From an uncultured Acetatifactor sp. (GTDB lineage Bacteria > Bacillota > Clostridia > Lachnospirales > Lachnospiraceae): 64,000 nucleotides of DNA. The stretch spans positions 1 through 64,000 of the forward strand of contig CAJTKW010000010.1 of the NCBI GenBank assembly GCA_910577035.1, in the 5' to 3' direction. How positions within the stretch are numbered: the first letter of the stretch is position 1; each line of letters begins with the position of its first letter. Made by a program: the position numbers and the translations under genes. Shown here piece after piece: positions 36,289 through 44,971 of this stretch. Below the pieces are notes generated by a model that worked only from the letters and a program-made list of their open reading frames with translations, was not told the origin of the DNA and searched no databases.

Positions 36289-36780
36289 ATGGAAGGAAAG
36301 CTGCGTAACATGACGTCTGTCTACCTGTTTCGGGGAGAAGAGGTATTGCTTTTGTACAGGCAGGGAGGACGGGTGGTAAATGATATGTGGACCGGCTCTG
36401 CAGGCGGTCATTTTGAAGAGTATGAACTGAATGACGCTAAAGCCTGCGTATTACGGGAACTGCAGGAAGAGCTGGGTATAAAGCCGGAGGATATTGAAAA
36501 CCTGGCACTGCGCTATATTACCCTGAGAAGAACAAAGGGTGAAATCAGGCAGAATTATTACTTTTTTGCGGATTTGAAGGAGCAGGCCGGGGAGAATCCG
36601 GCTTCCAATGAAGGGATCAGCAGGTGGTTTTCCCTGAAGGAAATCTGCTCGCTGGAAATGCCCTTTACGGCAAAATATGTAATGGAGCACTTTTGCAAAA
36701 TCGGGCGCTATACGACTCAATTGTATGCGGGCATTGCCAATGTCGAAAAGGTGGAATTTCTGGAGCTGTCGGAATCCTGA
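36289..36780 (+). CDS. NUDIX hydrolase
   Basis: A 163-residue NUDIX phosphohydrolase that would cleave a nucleoside diphosphate-linked substrate. The NUDIX box runs GGHFEEYELN to RELQEELGI; it is longer than the standard box between the first Gly pair and the RE by about two residues, and the usual Glu is replaced by Asn, but the metal-binding RELQEE is intact. Such variants occur in Lachnospiraceae. AGGAAACAGCC precedes the start. The gene follows the GH3 gene after 38 bases and may be co-transcribed with it. Confidence 0.85.
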   Translation: MEGKLRNMTSVYLFRGEEVLLLYRQGGRVVNDMWTGSAGGHFEEYELNDAKACVLRELQEELGIKPEDIENLALRYITLRRTKGEIRQNYYFFADLKEQAGENPASNEGISRWFSLKEICSLEMPFTAKYVMEHFCKIGRYTTQLYAGIANVEKVEFLELSES

Positions 36781-36805
36781 GACAGGACGGGAAGCAAAGG
36801 TATTT

Positions 36806-36840
36806 CCGGGAAATCCGGCGGAAAATGTCGGATTTCCCGG
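36806..36840. terminator. Bidirectional hairpin between convergent genes
   Basis: CCGGGAAATCCG and its exact complement CGGATTTCCCGG, 11-base loop, between the stops of the NUDIX gene and the 5'-nucleotidase gene. T-runs are short, so efficiency is uncertain. Confidence 0.6.
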
Positions 36841-36846
36841 ACGGTA

Positions 36847-38820
36847 TCAGGTACATTTTGAGGACGCGCCCAGGCGTCTGCGGATCCCCTTTATGATCCG
36901 TGTCAGTATCAGAAGCAGAATGGCCAGCACAAGGGCTGCTGCCGTCACAATGATTACCGCATATTTATTCGGGTTCTTTACCAGGTCTATGATATTTCTG
37001 CTGTCTTCTACAATCTTGCGGCCGTGGAGCTCACCGTAACGGGCGGGCACATCGGAAATGCCGTCCCCGTCCGTGTCTTCAAAGCTGTCAATATAATCCG
37101 CAATGGCAGCCCAGGCCTTGATTTCTGTTCCCTGGCCGGTAGTGATAATGGCATCTTCAATATTTTCAATGGGGGTGCCGTCTGCAAATTTGGGCTGGAC
37201 GGACAGAATACCCATGGAAAGGCTGTTCACTGTTTCCAGCATCTGCCCGCTGTACAGATCGCAGACTACCCGATAGAGTTTATCGTCTTGGACTTCAACC
37301 CGGCTGCCGGACTCATCCGTCAGATAGAGATCCGTAACCTTGTTCAGGATCAGGCGGTGGGGGTTAAAGGAAAAATGGATGCCGGACATATACATTCTTG
37401 CAGAAGGCATAATATCCGTCAGGGAAGCGTCGATTTCCACCCCTGTTTTCAATTCAGCCCCGGTCAGGTAGATACTGATCAGGGGATACCCCGGTATGCC
37501 GTCCGGTCCTATACCCAGGGAATAGGTATTGAAAACATCGGCAACGGTTATTTCGCCTTTGACAAAGGTGTCCCGGACACTGCCGGAAGGGACAATGGAT
37601 ACGTCCACAGGATGGCTGTCCCCGGTGTCTTCTTTTGTAATACTATAGAAAAAGGCATCGGACAGCAGGTTACCCAGGTTATGATCGAGGTGGATGCTGT
37701 ACAGGTCATCCGAGGTGGAAAAGGTAACATCGTTTCTGGCGAGAACCTGGTCCCGGGTGTAGCCGAACAGGGAGAGATATTCGGAATCCACGGACTCCAT
37801 AAAATCGTCTATGCCTGCCTGAGTAAGCGCATCCGGCGTAATGGCAGGGGTAATGGGCAGCAGCTCATAGGAAGTCATTTCCCAACGCCCGTCTGCCTGC
37901 TGGCGCATGGAGAGGGTGCCCAGGTTTTTGCCGTATTCGCCGCAGGATACAATATAGGTATTTCCGTGGCAAATGGGTTCTTCCAGGGCCGTATGGGTAT
38001 GTCCGCTGACAATGAGGTCGATTTCGGGAACGTTTTTGGCCAGGATTTCGTCTTCCGATTTACGTTGATCGGGATTGGTGCCGCTGTGGGACACGCAGAG
38101 GATCATATCCACATTCTCATTGGCCCTGATGCTGGCAACAGTTTCTGCGGCGGCCCGGGAGGCATTCTTAAATTTGAGGACGCAGGTAGGGGCGCAGGTC
38201 AGGGAATCCTCCCCGAAGATCCCCAGGACTGCAATTCTGACATCGCCCCTGGTGATTACGGTATAGTCCTTCATGCCGTATTTGTCAAAAGCATCCTTTA
38301 AAAGCCTTTGTTCATCGGTGAGACCTTCCGCTTCCATGGTGTCCCAGTCGATGTTGCAGAGTACCAGGGCAGGGACGGGATCGCCGCTTTCTGCCGCTGC
38401 CTGCAGACTTTCCGCCAATCCCCGGGAGCGGTAGTCAAATTCATGGTTGCCCAGGGTAGTGACTTCACAGCCCAGTTCCCCCAGCATACGCAGCTCGGCA
38501 GCCTCGCTTGCAAAGATGGTCTGCACCAGGGTACCCATGGAAAAGTCACCGGCATCCACCACCAGGGTGTCCGGTTTTTCTGCTTTTGCTTCGTTAATCA
38601 GGGTCTTAATCTGAGGAAAGCCGCCTGTTGTGACAGCCTGGCCGTTTTCTATGGTAAGAAAGCTCTCCAGGTGGGAATGGGTGTCATGGAGAAATAGCAA
38701 GTCCATTTCCTTTCCGGTATCGGCAGGGGCGGGCGCTGCTTTTACCACGGTAGAAAGGACTCCCGAAAACAGAATTACTGCCGTCAGGACGAGCGAGACC
38801 GGTCTGCAATGATGCTTCAT
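36847..38820 (-). CDS. Surface 5'-nucleotidase/cyclic phosphodiesterase family protein
   Basis: A 657-residue exported metallophosphoesterase of the UshA/CpdB type. It has a signal peptide (about 1-30), a catalytic domain with the metal motifs HDTHSH, DAGDF, GNHEFD, SHSGT and SGHTHT, a C-terminal 5'-nucleotidase domain (about 320-540), and a final transmembrane helix followed by a basic tail that anchors it. No LPxTG motif is present. It would dephosphorylate extracellular nucleotides for purine or phosphate scavenging. ATG 38820 follows AGGAGG at ten bases. Confidence 0.9.
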   Translation of the reverse strand: MKHHCRPVSLVLTAVILFSGVLSTVVKAAPAPADTGKEMDLLFLHDTHSHLESFLTIENGQAVTTGGFPQIKTLINEAKAEKPDTLVVDAGDFSMGTLVQTIFASEAAELRMLGELGCEVTTLGNHEFDYRSRGLAESLQAAAESGDPVPALVLCNIDWDTMEAEGLTDEQRLLKDAFDKYGMKDYTVITRGDVRIAVLGIFGEDSLTCAPTCVLKFKNASRAAAETVASIRANENVDMILCVSHSGTNPDQRKSEDEILAKNVPEIDLIVSGHTHTALEEPICHGNTYIVSCGEYGKNLGTLSMRQQADGRWEMTSYELLPITPAITPDALTQAGIDDFMESVDSEYLSLFGYTRDQVLARNDVTFSTSDDLYSIHLDHNLGNLLSDAFFYSITKEDTGDSHPVDVSIVPSGSVRDTFVKGEITVADVFNTYSLGIGPDGIPGYPLISIYLTGAELKTGVEIDASLTDIMPSARMYMSGIHFSFNPHRLILNKVTDLYLTDESGSRVEVQDDKLYRVVCDLYSGQMLETVNSLSMGILSVQPKFADGTPIENIEDAIITTGQGTEIKAWAAIADYIDSFEDTDGDGISDVPARYGELHGRKIVEDSRNIIDLVKNPNKYAVIIVTAAALVLAILLLILTRIIKGIRRRLGASSKCT

Positions 38821-38992
38821 ATAAGGTAAACCTCCTGTGTCTGCTGATGATTGGATGTACATATTATAATTATATAGTTACCGGCAGATTAGCGCAACAG
38901 GAAAAGACGGAACCGGAAGAAGAAAAAGATTGCATAATGTCCGTAAATTTAGGATAATTAAAGTATCTTATTTCGAAAGGAAGGCTTGTGAT

Positions 38993-41422
38993 ATGGAAAG
39001 ATGGGCGAGAGCAAAATATCAGCCGGTGCTTCCCATGGGGGAGGACGGACGCCGTCTCACCGGGGGAAAGGAGCATATTACCCTCTCCAAAGAGGCGGCA
39101 AAAGAGGGAATGGTGCTTTTGAAAAACGAAAAGCAGGTACTTCCCCTGCCAAAGGGAAGCAGGATAGCCCTGTTTGGCAAGGCGACCTTTGACTATGTGA
39201 AGGGCGGCGGGGGAAGCGGGGATGTCACCGTGGCCTATACCCGCAATCTGTACCAGGGCTTCAGGGAGAAAGGGGACCATGTGGAGGTGTTTGAAGAGCT
39301 GGCCTCTTTCTACAAAGAGAATGTGAAGCAGCAGTATGTGGCGGGGAAGGAACCGGGCATGACAGCAGAACCGAAGATCCCGGCAGAGCTTCTGCATAAA
39401 GCAAGAGCCTATACCGACACGGCTGTTATAAGCATCTGCCGCTTTTCCGGCGAGGGCTGGGATCGAAAAAGTACCTATGACAGAAAGGGAAAGGAAGACA
39501 ATCTGGCCATTGCCGGACAGGAGGAGAAGGAGCAGAAGAAGGAAGAGCTCTTTGAGGATGGGGATTTCTATCTGAGCCATGGGGAAAAGGCTATGGTGGA
39601 AGCGGTAAAGAGCTGCTTTGACAAGATTGTCGTGGTCTTGAATGTGGGCGGTATGGTGGATACGGACTGGTTTGCCGGGGATGATAAAATCCAGTCCGTG
39701 CTTCTGGCCTGGCAGGGTGGTATCGAGGGCGGCCTGGCAGCGGCGGAACTGCTGATCGGGGAGGGAAATCCCAGCGGCAGGCTGACGGATACCTTTGCCA
39801 AAAGACTGGAGGATTATCCGTCCAGCTGCAACTTTCATGAATCCGATGATTACGTGGAATACACGGACGACATTTATGTAGGCTATCGATACTTTGAGAC
39901 GATTCCGGGTGCTGCGGAAAAGGTGAATTATCCCTTTGGCTTCGGACTTTCCTATACGAAATTTTCCCTCTCCATGCCTGTGGTGGAGAAACGGGGACAT
40001 CATCTCCGGGTGATGGTGGATGTCTGCAATATCGGAGAACTGCCGGGCAAGGAGGTGGTACAGGTATATTACAGCGCTCCTCAGGGGAAGCTGGGCAAGC
40101 CCGCAAGGGAGCTGGTGGCTTTCCGAAAGACAAGGCTGCTGCAGCCCGGGGAGACCCAGACGGTAATTCTGCGGTTCCAGATCAACGATATGGCATCCTA
40201 TGATGACTTGGGCAAGGTGGCGAAATCGGCCTATGTGCTGGAAAAAGGAGAGTATCATTTTCATGTGGGAACCTCCGTGCGGGATACGGTGGAGGATACT
40301 TATGTGATGGTGCTCCGGGAAGATATAATTACGGAGCAGCTTTCCCCGAAAATGGTTCCCACTCAGCTGAAAAAGCGTCTGCTGGCGGACGGACAGTATG
40401 AGGAGCTTCCTCAGGGAGAGCCGGTGGACACGGATGCCTGCATTTTCCCTGCAAAGCTGTCGCCCGAGGAGGCAGACGGCATTACCCCGGTAGTGAGGCG
40501 CCGGGAAAGTTATCATTTGTGGGGGCATTCCGACACCCGTCCCAAGCTGATTGATGTGGCGGAGGGCAGAATGACGCTGGAGGAATTTGTGGCAAAGCTT
40601 CCCGATGCACAGCTGGCGGAGCTTCTGGGCGGACAGCCTAATACCGGGGTGGCAAATACGTTTGGCTACGGTAATCTGCCGGATTACGGTGTGCCCAATA
40701 TTATGACGGCCGACGGGCCTGCGGGAGTGAGGATTGCGCCCTGCTGCGGTGTCTGTACTACTGCCTGGCCCTGCTCTACCATGCTGGCGTGTACCTGGAA
40801 TCCCGAGCTGGTGGAGAGAGTGGGTGCGGCAGGCGGCGCAGAGGCAAAGGAAAACAATATCGGGGCATGGCTCACTCCGGCGGTCAATATCCACAGAAGC
40901 CCTCTCTGCGGCAGGAACTTCGAATATTATTCCGAGGATCCCTTTGTGGCCGGCAGGATGGCAGGAGCCATGGTAAAGGGTATTCAAAGCAACCATGTGG
41001 CGGCTACCGTGAAGCACTTTGCGTTAAACAACAAGGAGACCAACCGTCGGGAGAGCGATTCCAGGGCCTCTGAAAGGGCAATTCGGGAAATATACCTGAA
41101 GGCCTTTGAGATAATTGTCAAAGAGGCAAAGCCCTGGAGCATCATGTCTTCTTATAACATTATCAACGGCCGCAGGGCTTCGGAAAACCGGGATCTGCTG
41201 GAAGACATTCTCCGGGGGGAATGGGGCTTTGAAGGTATGGTAACTACGGACTGGTGGACCAGCGGAGAGCATTATAAGGAGGTTAAGGCAGGAAACGATA
41301 TGAAGATGGCTGCCGGCTTCCCGGAGAGGCTGCTGGAGGCCGTGGAGAAAGGTGCTTTAACCCGGGAAGAGATGGAGATTTGTGCCAAGAGGATTCTGGG
41401 GCTGATTCTGAAGATCGACTGA
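38993..41422 (+). CDS. Second domain-swapped GH3 beta-glycosidase
   Basis: An 809-residue GH3 enzyme with the same reversed order as the gene at 33410: sandwich domain (about 25-290), fibronectin-like domain, then the TIM barrel (about 520-790) with nucleophile Asp753 in TTDWWT and the KHFALNNKE motif. The two are paralogous but distinct. It lacks a signal peptide, so the enzyme is intracellular. ATG 38993 follows AAGGAAGG. The aldo/keto reductase gene comes 47 bases later in the same direction. Substrate is probably a beta-glucoside or beta-xyloside; sequence alone does not decide. Confidence 0.92.
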   Translation: MERWARAKYQPVLPMGEDGRRLTGGKEHITLSKEAAKEGMVLLKNEKQVLPLPKGSRIALFGKATFDYVKGGGGSGDVTVAYTRNLYQGFREKGDHVEVFEELASFYKENVKQQYVAGKEPGMTAEPKIPAELLHKARAYTDTAVISICRFSGEGWDRKSTYDRKGKEDNLAIAGQEEKEQKKEELFEDGDFYLSHGEKAMVEAVKSCFDKIVVVLNVGGMVDTDWFAGDDKIQSVLLAWQGGIEGGLAAAELLIGEGNPSGRLTDTFAKRLEDYPSSCNFHESDDYVEYTDDIYVGYRYFETIPGAAEKVNYPFGFGLSYTKFSLSMPVVEKRGHHLRVMVDVCNIGELPGKEVVQVYYSAPQGKLGKPARELVAFRKTRLLQPGETQTVILRFQINDMASYDDLGKVAKSAYVLEKGEYHFHVGTSVRDTVEDTYVMVLREDIITEQLSPKMVPTQLKKRLLADGQYEELPQGEPVDTDACIFPAKLSPEEADGITPVVRRRESYHLWGHSDTRPKLIDVAEGRMTLEEFVAKLPDAQLAELLGGQPNTGVANTFGYGNLPDYGVPNIMTADGPAGVRIAPCCGVCTTAWPCSTMLACTWNPELVERVGAAGGAEAKENNIGAWLTPAVNIHRSPLCGRNFEYYSEDPFVAGRMAGAMVKGIQSNHVAATVKHFALNNKETNRRESDSRASERAIREIYLKAFEIIVKEAKPWSIMSSYNIINGRRASENRDLLEDILRGEWGFEGMVTTDWWTSGEHYKEVKAGNDMKMAAGFPERLLEAVEKGALTREEMEICAKRILGLILKID

Positions 41423-41469
41423 TGTGGATAAACAATCTGAACAACAATGTTAGAAAGGAAAGAGATAAA

Positions 41470-42609
41470 ATGGAAAAGAGAAAAATGGAGAAGCTGGGAG
41501 TGGAAACTTCCCTTTTAGGATTTGGCTGTATGAGGTTTCCCGTGACGAAAGACGGTAAGATCAATGAGGCGGAGGCAGAGCGTCTGTTGGACAAAGCCTA
41601 TGCCGCAGGAGTAAATTATTACGATACGGCGTATCCTTATCACGGAGGCGAGAGTGAGCGTGTCGTGGGACGTGTGATGAAAAAGTATGATCGCGGCAGC
41701 TTTTATCTTGCCACCAAGCTGCCCTGCTGGGAGGTTAAGACCCTGGAGGACGTGGATCGGCTCTTTCAGGAGCAGTTGGATAAGCTGCAGACGGAGTACA
41801 TAGACTTTTACCTGATGCACGCCCTGAACAGGGACCGGTTCCGGGAAATGACGGAGATGGGTTGTGTCAAAAGGCTGGAAGAACTGCAGGCAGAGGGCAG
41901 GATCAGACATCTGGGATTTTCCTTCCATGACAATTATGAGGCCTTTGAGAATATACTGAATTCCCGGGACTGGGATTTCTGCCAGATCCAGCTGAACTAC
42001 ATGGATGCGAAGGAGCAGGCGGGGATAAAGGGTTATGAGCTGGCGGCGGAAAAGAAGGTGCCCCTTGTAATCATGGAGCCGGTTAAGGGAGGGTCTCTGG
42101 CGGCGTTTCCCCAGGATATTACGGAAATGTATCATAGCTTAAATCCGTCCGCTTCCATGGCAAGCTTTGCCCTGCGCTGGGTGGGAAGCCTGCCGGGGGT
42201 AAAGGTGGTCTTAAGCGGGATGTCCACCATGGAGCAGGTGGAGGACAATCTGAAGACCTTCGGAACGTTTACTCCCCTTTCGGACAGGGAAAAGGAAACC
42301 ATTGACAAGGTGGTGGCCCTGATTAACAGCCGTGTTCAGAACGGCTGTACCGGCTGCGGCTATTGTATGCCCTGTCCTGCGGGAGTGGAGATTCCCCGGA
42401 ATTTCCGTATCTGGAACACTTACCATATGTATCGCAACTATGACATGGTAAAGGGTGAATGGGAGAAGCATATGGGTGAGGAGCATAAGGCAAAGAACTG
42501 CATCAAGTGCGGAAAGTGTGAGAAGGTATGTCCTCAGAAGCTTTCCATCCGCGATGATCTGGAAAAGGTGCAGGCTGATCTGGACAGGAAAGAGTTTATC
42601 CTGTCGTAA
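41470..42609 (+). CDS. Aldo/keto reductase with C-terminal ferredoxin motifs
   Basis: A 379-residue oxidoreductase: aldo/keto reductase barrel (about 1-270, catalytic Asp/Tyr in YYDTAYPYHGG and His in FYLMHAL) fused to two 4Fe-4S clusters of the ferredoxin type (GCTGCGYCMPCPAGVEIP and NCIKCGKCEKVCPQKLSI). The group is common in anaerobes, where the clusters probably feed electrons from ferredoxin. The physiological substrate is not known. ATG 41470 follows AGAAAGGA. It is co-directional with the GH3 gene and followed by the AraC regulator. Confidence 0.92.
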   Translation: MEKRKMEKLGVETSLLGFGCMRFPVTKDGKINEAEAERLLDKAYAAGVNYYDTAYPYHGGESERVVGRVMKKYDRGSFYLATKLPCWEVKTLEDVDRLFQEQLDKLQTEYIDFYLMHALNRDRFREMTEMGCVKRLEELQAEGRIRHLGFSFHDNYEAFENILNSRDWDFCQIQLNYMDAKEQAGIKGYELAAEKKVPLVIMEPVKGGSLAAFPQDITEMYHSLNPSASMASFALRWVGSLPGVKVVLSGMSTMEQVEDNLKTFGTFTPLSDREKETIDKVVALINSRVQNGCTGCGYCMPCPAGVEIPRNFRIWNTYHMYRNYDMVKGEWEKHMGEEHKAKNCIKCGKCEKVCPQKLSIRDDLEKVQADLDRKEFILS

Positions 42610-42693
42610 CGGCGGAGGGCCTCACAGGCGGGGCTGTCAGGCAGCAGGCCCGGTCTGCCGGGAGGCAGTTATTTACAGGAGGGAGGGGAAGCT

Positions 42694-43584
42694 GTGGAGA
42701 AAGCGTTTAAGCTGGATTTTAAAAATGATAAGACAGGCAGTCTGTATGTGAATTGCTGCGGCTGTTCCCAAACGGAGAGCCTGCACAGCTTCGGTCCTGC
42801 CTCCAAACCCCATTATCTGATTCACTATGTCTTGAGCGGAAAGGGGATTTTCCGTTTTCATGACAAGGAGTACCGTTTGGAGGCAGGGTATGGCTTTCTC
42901 ATCCAGCCCAACGAGCTGGCCTTTTACCAGGCGGACGGGGAGGAGCCCTGGAGTTATCTCTGGGTGGGTTTTGGCGGCAGCCGCGCGGAGGAATATCTGA
43001 CTGCCATGGGACTGTCCGCCAGACACCCTGTTTTCTCCTGCTCCAGAGACCAGGAGTTATATACGATTGTGCGGGACATGATGGAACATAATACTTTTGG
43101 CATGGCGGACGACCTGCGGCGGAACGGCCAGCTGGGGATCTTTTTGTCGGTGCTGGCGGAAAGCGCCGGAGTGGTGGCGAAGGACGAGGAAGACAAGGGG
43201 AACCAGTATGTGAAAAAGGCTGTTTCCTTTATTCAGAGCAATTATTGTAACCCGATTAAGGTAACGGACGTGGCTGATTATGTGTGTATCAACAGAAGTT
43301 ATCTGTATACCTTGTTTCAGAATTATCTGGGAATGTCACCTCAGCAGTTTCTGACCACCTTTCGAATCACAAAGGCCCGGGAGCTTTTGGATTCTACCTC
43401 CTATCCCATCGAGAGCATAGCTCTTTCCTGCGGTTACAGTGATGCTCTTGTTTTCAACAGGGCATTCCATGCCATGAAGGGAATGTCGCCCTCCCAATAC
43501 CGCAGGCAGAGCCACCGGGAGAATTCCAGGGAGCAGCTGCAGGAGGTGGAAAGCCTGATTGCGGAGCTGTTAAAGTCTCATTGA
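42694..43584 (+). CDS. AraC-family transcriptional regulator
   Basis: A 296-residue regulator with an N-terminal cupin-like sugar-binding domain (about 1-160, GYGFLIQPNE is typical) and two C-terminal AraC helix-turn-helix motifs (about 185-285; VTDVADYVCINRSYLYTLFQ and ALSCGYSDALVFNRAFHAM). It starts with GTG 42694, eight bases after GGAGGG. It probably controls the neighbouring GH3/reductase genes or the gal operon downstream in response to a sugar. An intrinsic terminator and then the galK promoter region follow. Confidence 0.92.
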   Translation: MEKAFKLDFKNDKTGSLYVNCCGCSQTESLHSFGPASKPHYLIHYVLSGKGIFRFHDKEYRLEAGYGFLIQPNELAFYQADGEEPWSYLWVGFGGSRAEEYLTAMGLSARHPVFSCSRDQELYTIVRDMMEHNTFGMADDLRRNGQLGIFLSVLAESAGVVAKDEEDKGNQYVKKAVSFIQSNYCNPIKVTDVADYVCINRSYLYTLFQNYLGMSPQQFLTTFRITKARELLDSTSYPIESIALSCGYSDALVFNRAFHAMKGMSPSQYRRQSHRENSREQLQEVESLIAELLKSH

Positions 43585-43611
43585 TTTCGCAGACAACATT
43601 TTGACAGAATC

Positions 43612-43648
43612 AAAAAACAAATGGATGTAGTAATCCCTTTGTTTTTTT
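43612..43648 (+). terminator. Intrinsic terminator after the AraC gene
   Basis: AAAAAACAAA-T-GGAT pairs with ATCC-C-TTTGTTTTTT around GTAGTA, ending in a run of seven T. The TATAAT of the galK promoter begins immediately after it. Confidence 0.75.
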
Positions 43649-43649
43649 G

Positions 43650-43711
43650 TATAATAGACCTTAGATCATAGAATCCGTTTTTGATTCTATGATAGACCTT
43701 AGATCATAGAA
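43650..43711 (+). promoter_or_regulatory. galK promoter -10 with repeated operator-like elements
   Basis: TATAAT at 43650-43655 has no good -35 at 16-18 bases, which suggests activator dependence. It overlaps the first of two identical 20-bp repeats, ATAGACCTTAGATCATAGAA (43654-43673 and 43692-43711). Between and within them lies a perfect 11-bp inverted repeat, ATCATAGAATC (43665-43675) with GATTCTATGAT (43683-43693). The layout suits a regulator bound to the DNA repeats or a leader hairpin in the gal mRNA. Confidence 0.65.
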
Positions 43712-43769
43712 AATGCAAGGCAGTTTCTATAAGTATGCAAAGTATCGCAGGATACGGATTGGAGAGGGT

Positions 43770-44933
43770 ATGAAGGATAAAATTTTAAGGAAGTTTGCAG
43801 AGGTGTTTGGGGATGCAGAAGGAGCAAAGGTTTATTTTGCGCCGGGGCGGGTGAATCTGATCGGTGAACATACCGATTACAACGGGGGGCATGTATTTCC
43901 CTGTGCGCTGACCATCGGTACTTACGGTGTGGCGAGGAAAAGGAAGGATAACAGGCTTTTGTTTTATTCCACGAATTTTGAACAGCTGGGGGTTCTGGAA
44001 TCTTCCCTGGAGGATCTTGTCCCTTCCAGGGAGGCAGACTGGACGAACTATCCCAAGGGGGTGATCTGGGCATTCGGTGAAAAGGGGATGAAGGTTTCCG
44101 GGGGGATGGATCTGCTGCTGAGCGGCAATATACCCAACGGTTCCGGGCTTTCTTCCTCTGCGTCAGTGGAGGTGCTGACGGGCTTTATCCTGAGGGATTT
44201 GTTTGGCTTTGAGGTCAGCAATCAGGATCTGGCGCTGATCGGGCAGTACTCCGAGAATCAGTTTAACAAGGTAAACTGCGGTATCATGGATCAGTTTGCC
44301 ATAGCAATGGGCAAGAAGGACAATGCGATCTTTCTGGATACGGCGGATCTATCCTATGAGTATGCGCCCATTGCCCTGCAGGGGGCAAAGATTGTCATTG
44401 CCTGCAGCAATAAAAAGCGGGGACTTGGGGATTCCAAGTATAATGAGCGCCGCAGCGAGTGTGAAACCGCTTTGTCGGAGCTGCAGCAGGCAGTAAAGGT
44501 CAGAACCCTGGGTGAGCTGGATGAGGAGACCTTTGAAAAATATCAGGCAGCCATAGGGAGTGATGTGCGCAGAAAGAGGGCAAAACATGCAGTGTATGAG
44601 AATCAGCGCACCGTGCGGGCGGTAGAGGCCCTGAAGGCCAATGATGTGGCAGAGTTCGGCAGATTGATGAATGCCTCCCATGTGTCCCTTAGAGACGATT
44701 ATGAGGTTACGGGTATTGAGCTGGATACTTTAGTAGAGGAGGCCTGGAAGGTGGAGGGCGTTATTGGCTCCCGTATGACGGGTGCGGGCTTCGGCGGTTG
44801 TACGGTCAGCATTGTAAAGGATGAGGCCATCGATACCTTCATCGAGACTGTGGGCGCGGCTTATAAGGAAAAGATCGGTTATGCCGCAGACTTTTATGTA
44901 GTGGAAATCGGGGACGGGCCCAGGGTATTATAA
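43770..44933 (+). CDS. galK: Galactokinase
   Basis: A 387-residue GHMP kinase that phosphorylates galactose in the Leloir pathway. It has the galactokinase signature GRVNLIGEHTDYNGG, the ATP-binding GSGLSSSASVEV motif and the C-terminal GAGFGGCTVSIV motif. ATG 43770 follows GGAGAGGG. galT follows after 38 bases, but no galE or aldose epimerase gene is nearby. Control probably acts through the repeats upstream. Confidence 0.97.
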   Translation: MKDKILRKFAEVFGDAEGAKVYFAPGRVNLIGEHTDYNGGHVFPCALTIGTYGVARKRKDNRLLFYSTNFEQLGVLESSLEDLVPSREADWTNYPKGVIWAFGEKGMKVSGGMDLLLSGNIPNGSGLSSSASVEVLTGFILRDLFGFEVSNQDLALIGQYSENQFNKVNCGIMDQFAIAMGKKDNAIFLDTADLSYEYAPIALQGAKIVIACSNKKRGLGDSKYNERRSECETALSELQQAVKVRTLGELDEETFEKYQAAIGSDVRRKRAKHAVYENQRTVRAVEALKANDVAEFGRLMNASHVSLRDDYEVTGIELDTLVEEAWKVEGVIGSRMTGAGFGGCTVSIVKDEAIDTFIETVGAAYKEKIGYAADFYVVEIGDGPRVL

Positions 44934-44971
44934 AAAGAAGGACTCTGTACAACTGTATCATGGGAGGGAAT

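Noticed and set aside
36847..38820. LPxTG-type sortase anchor on the nucleotidase
   Set aside because: The C-terminus has a membrane helix and basic tail, but no LPxTG or related motif.
37024..41017. Long opposite-strand open frames across the nucleotidase and second GH3 gene
   Set aside because: Both are shadows of conserved enzymes on the other strand and lack translation signals.
43601..43606. TTGACA as -35 box for the galK TATAAT
   Set aside because: It lies 43 bases upstream of the -10 and before the AraC terminator, so the spacing rules it out.
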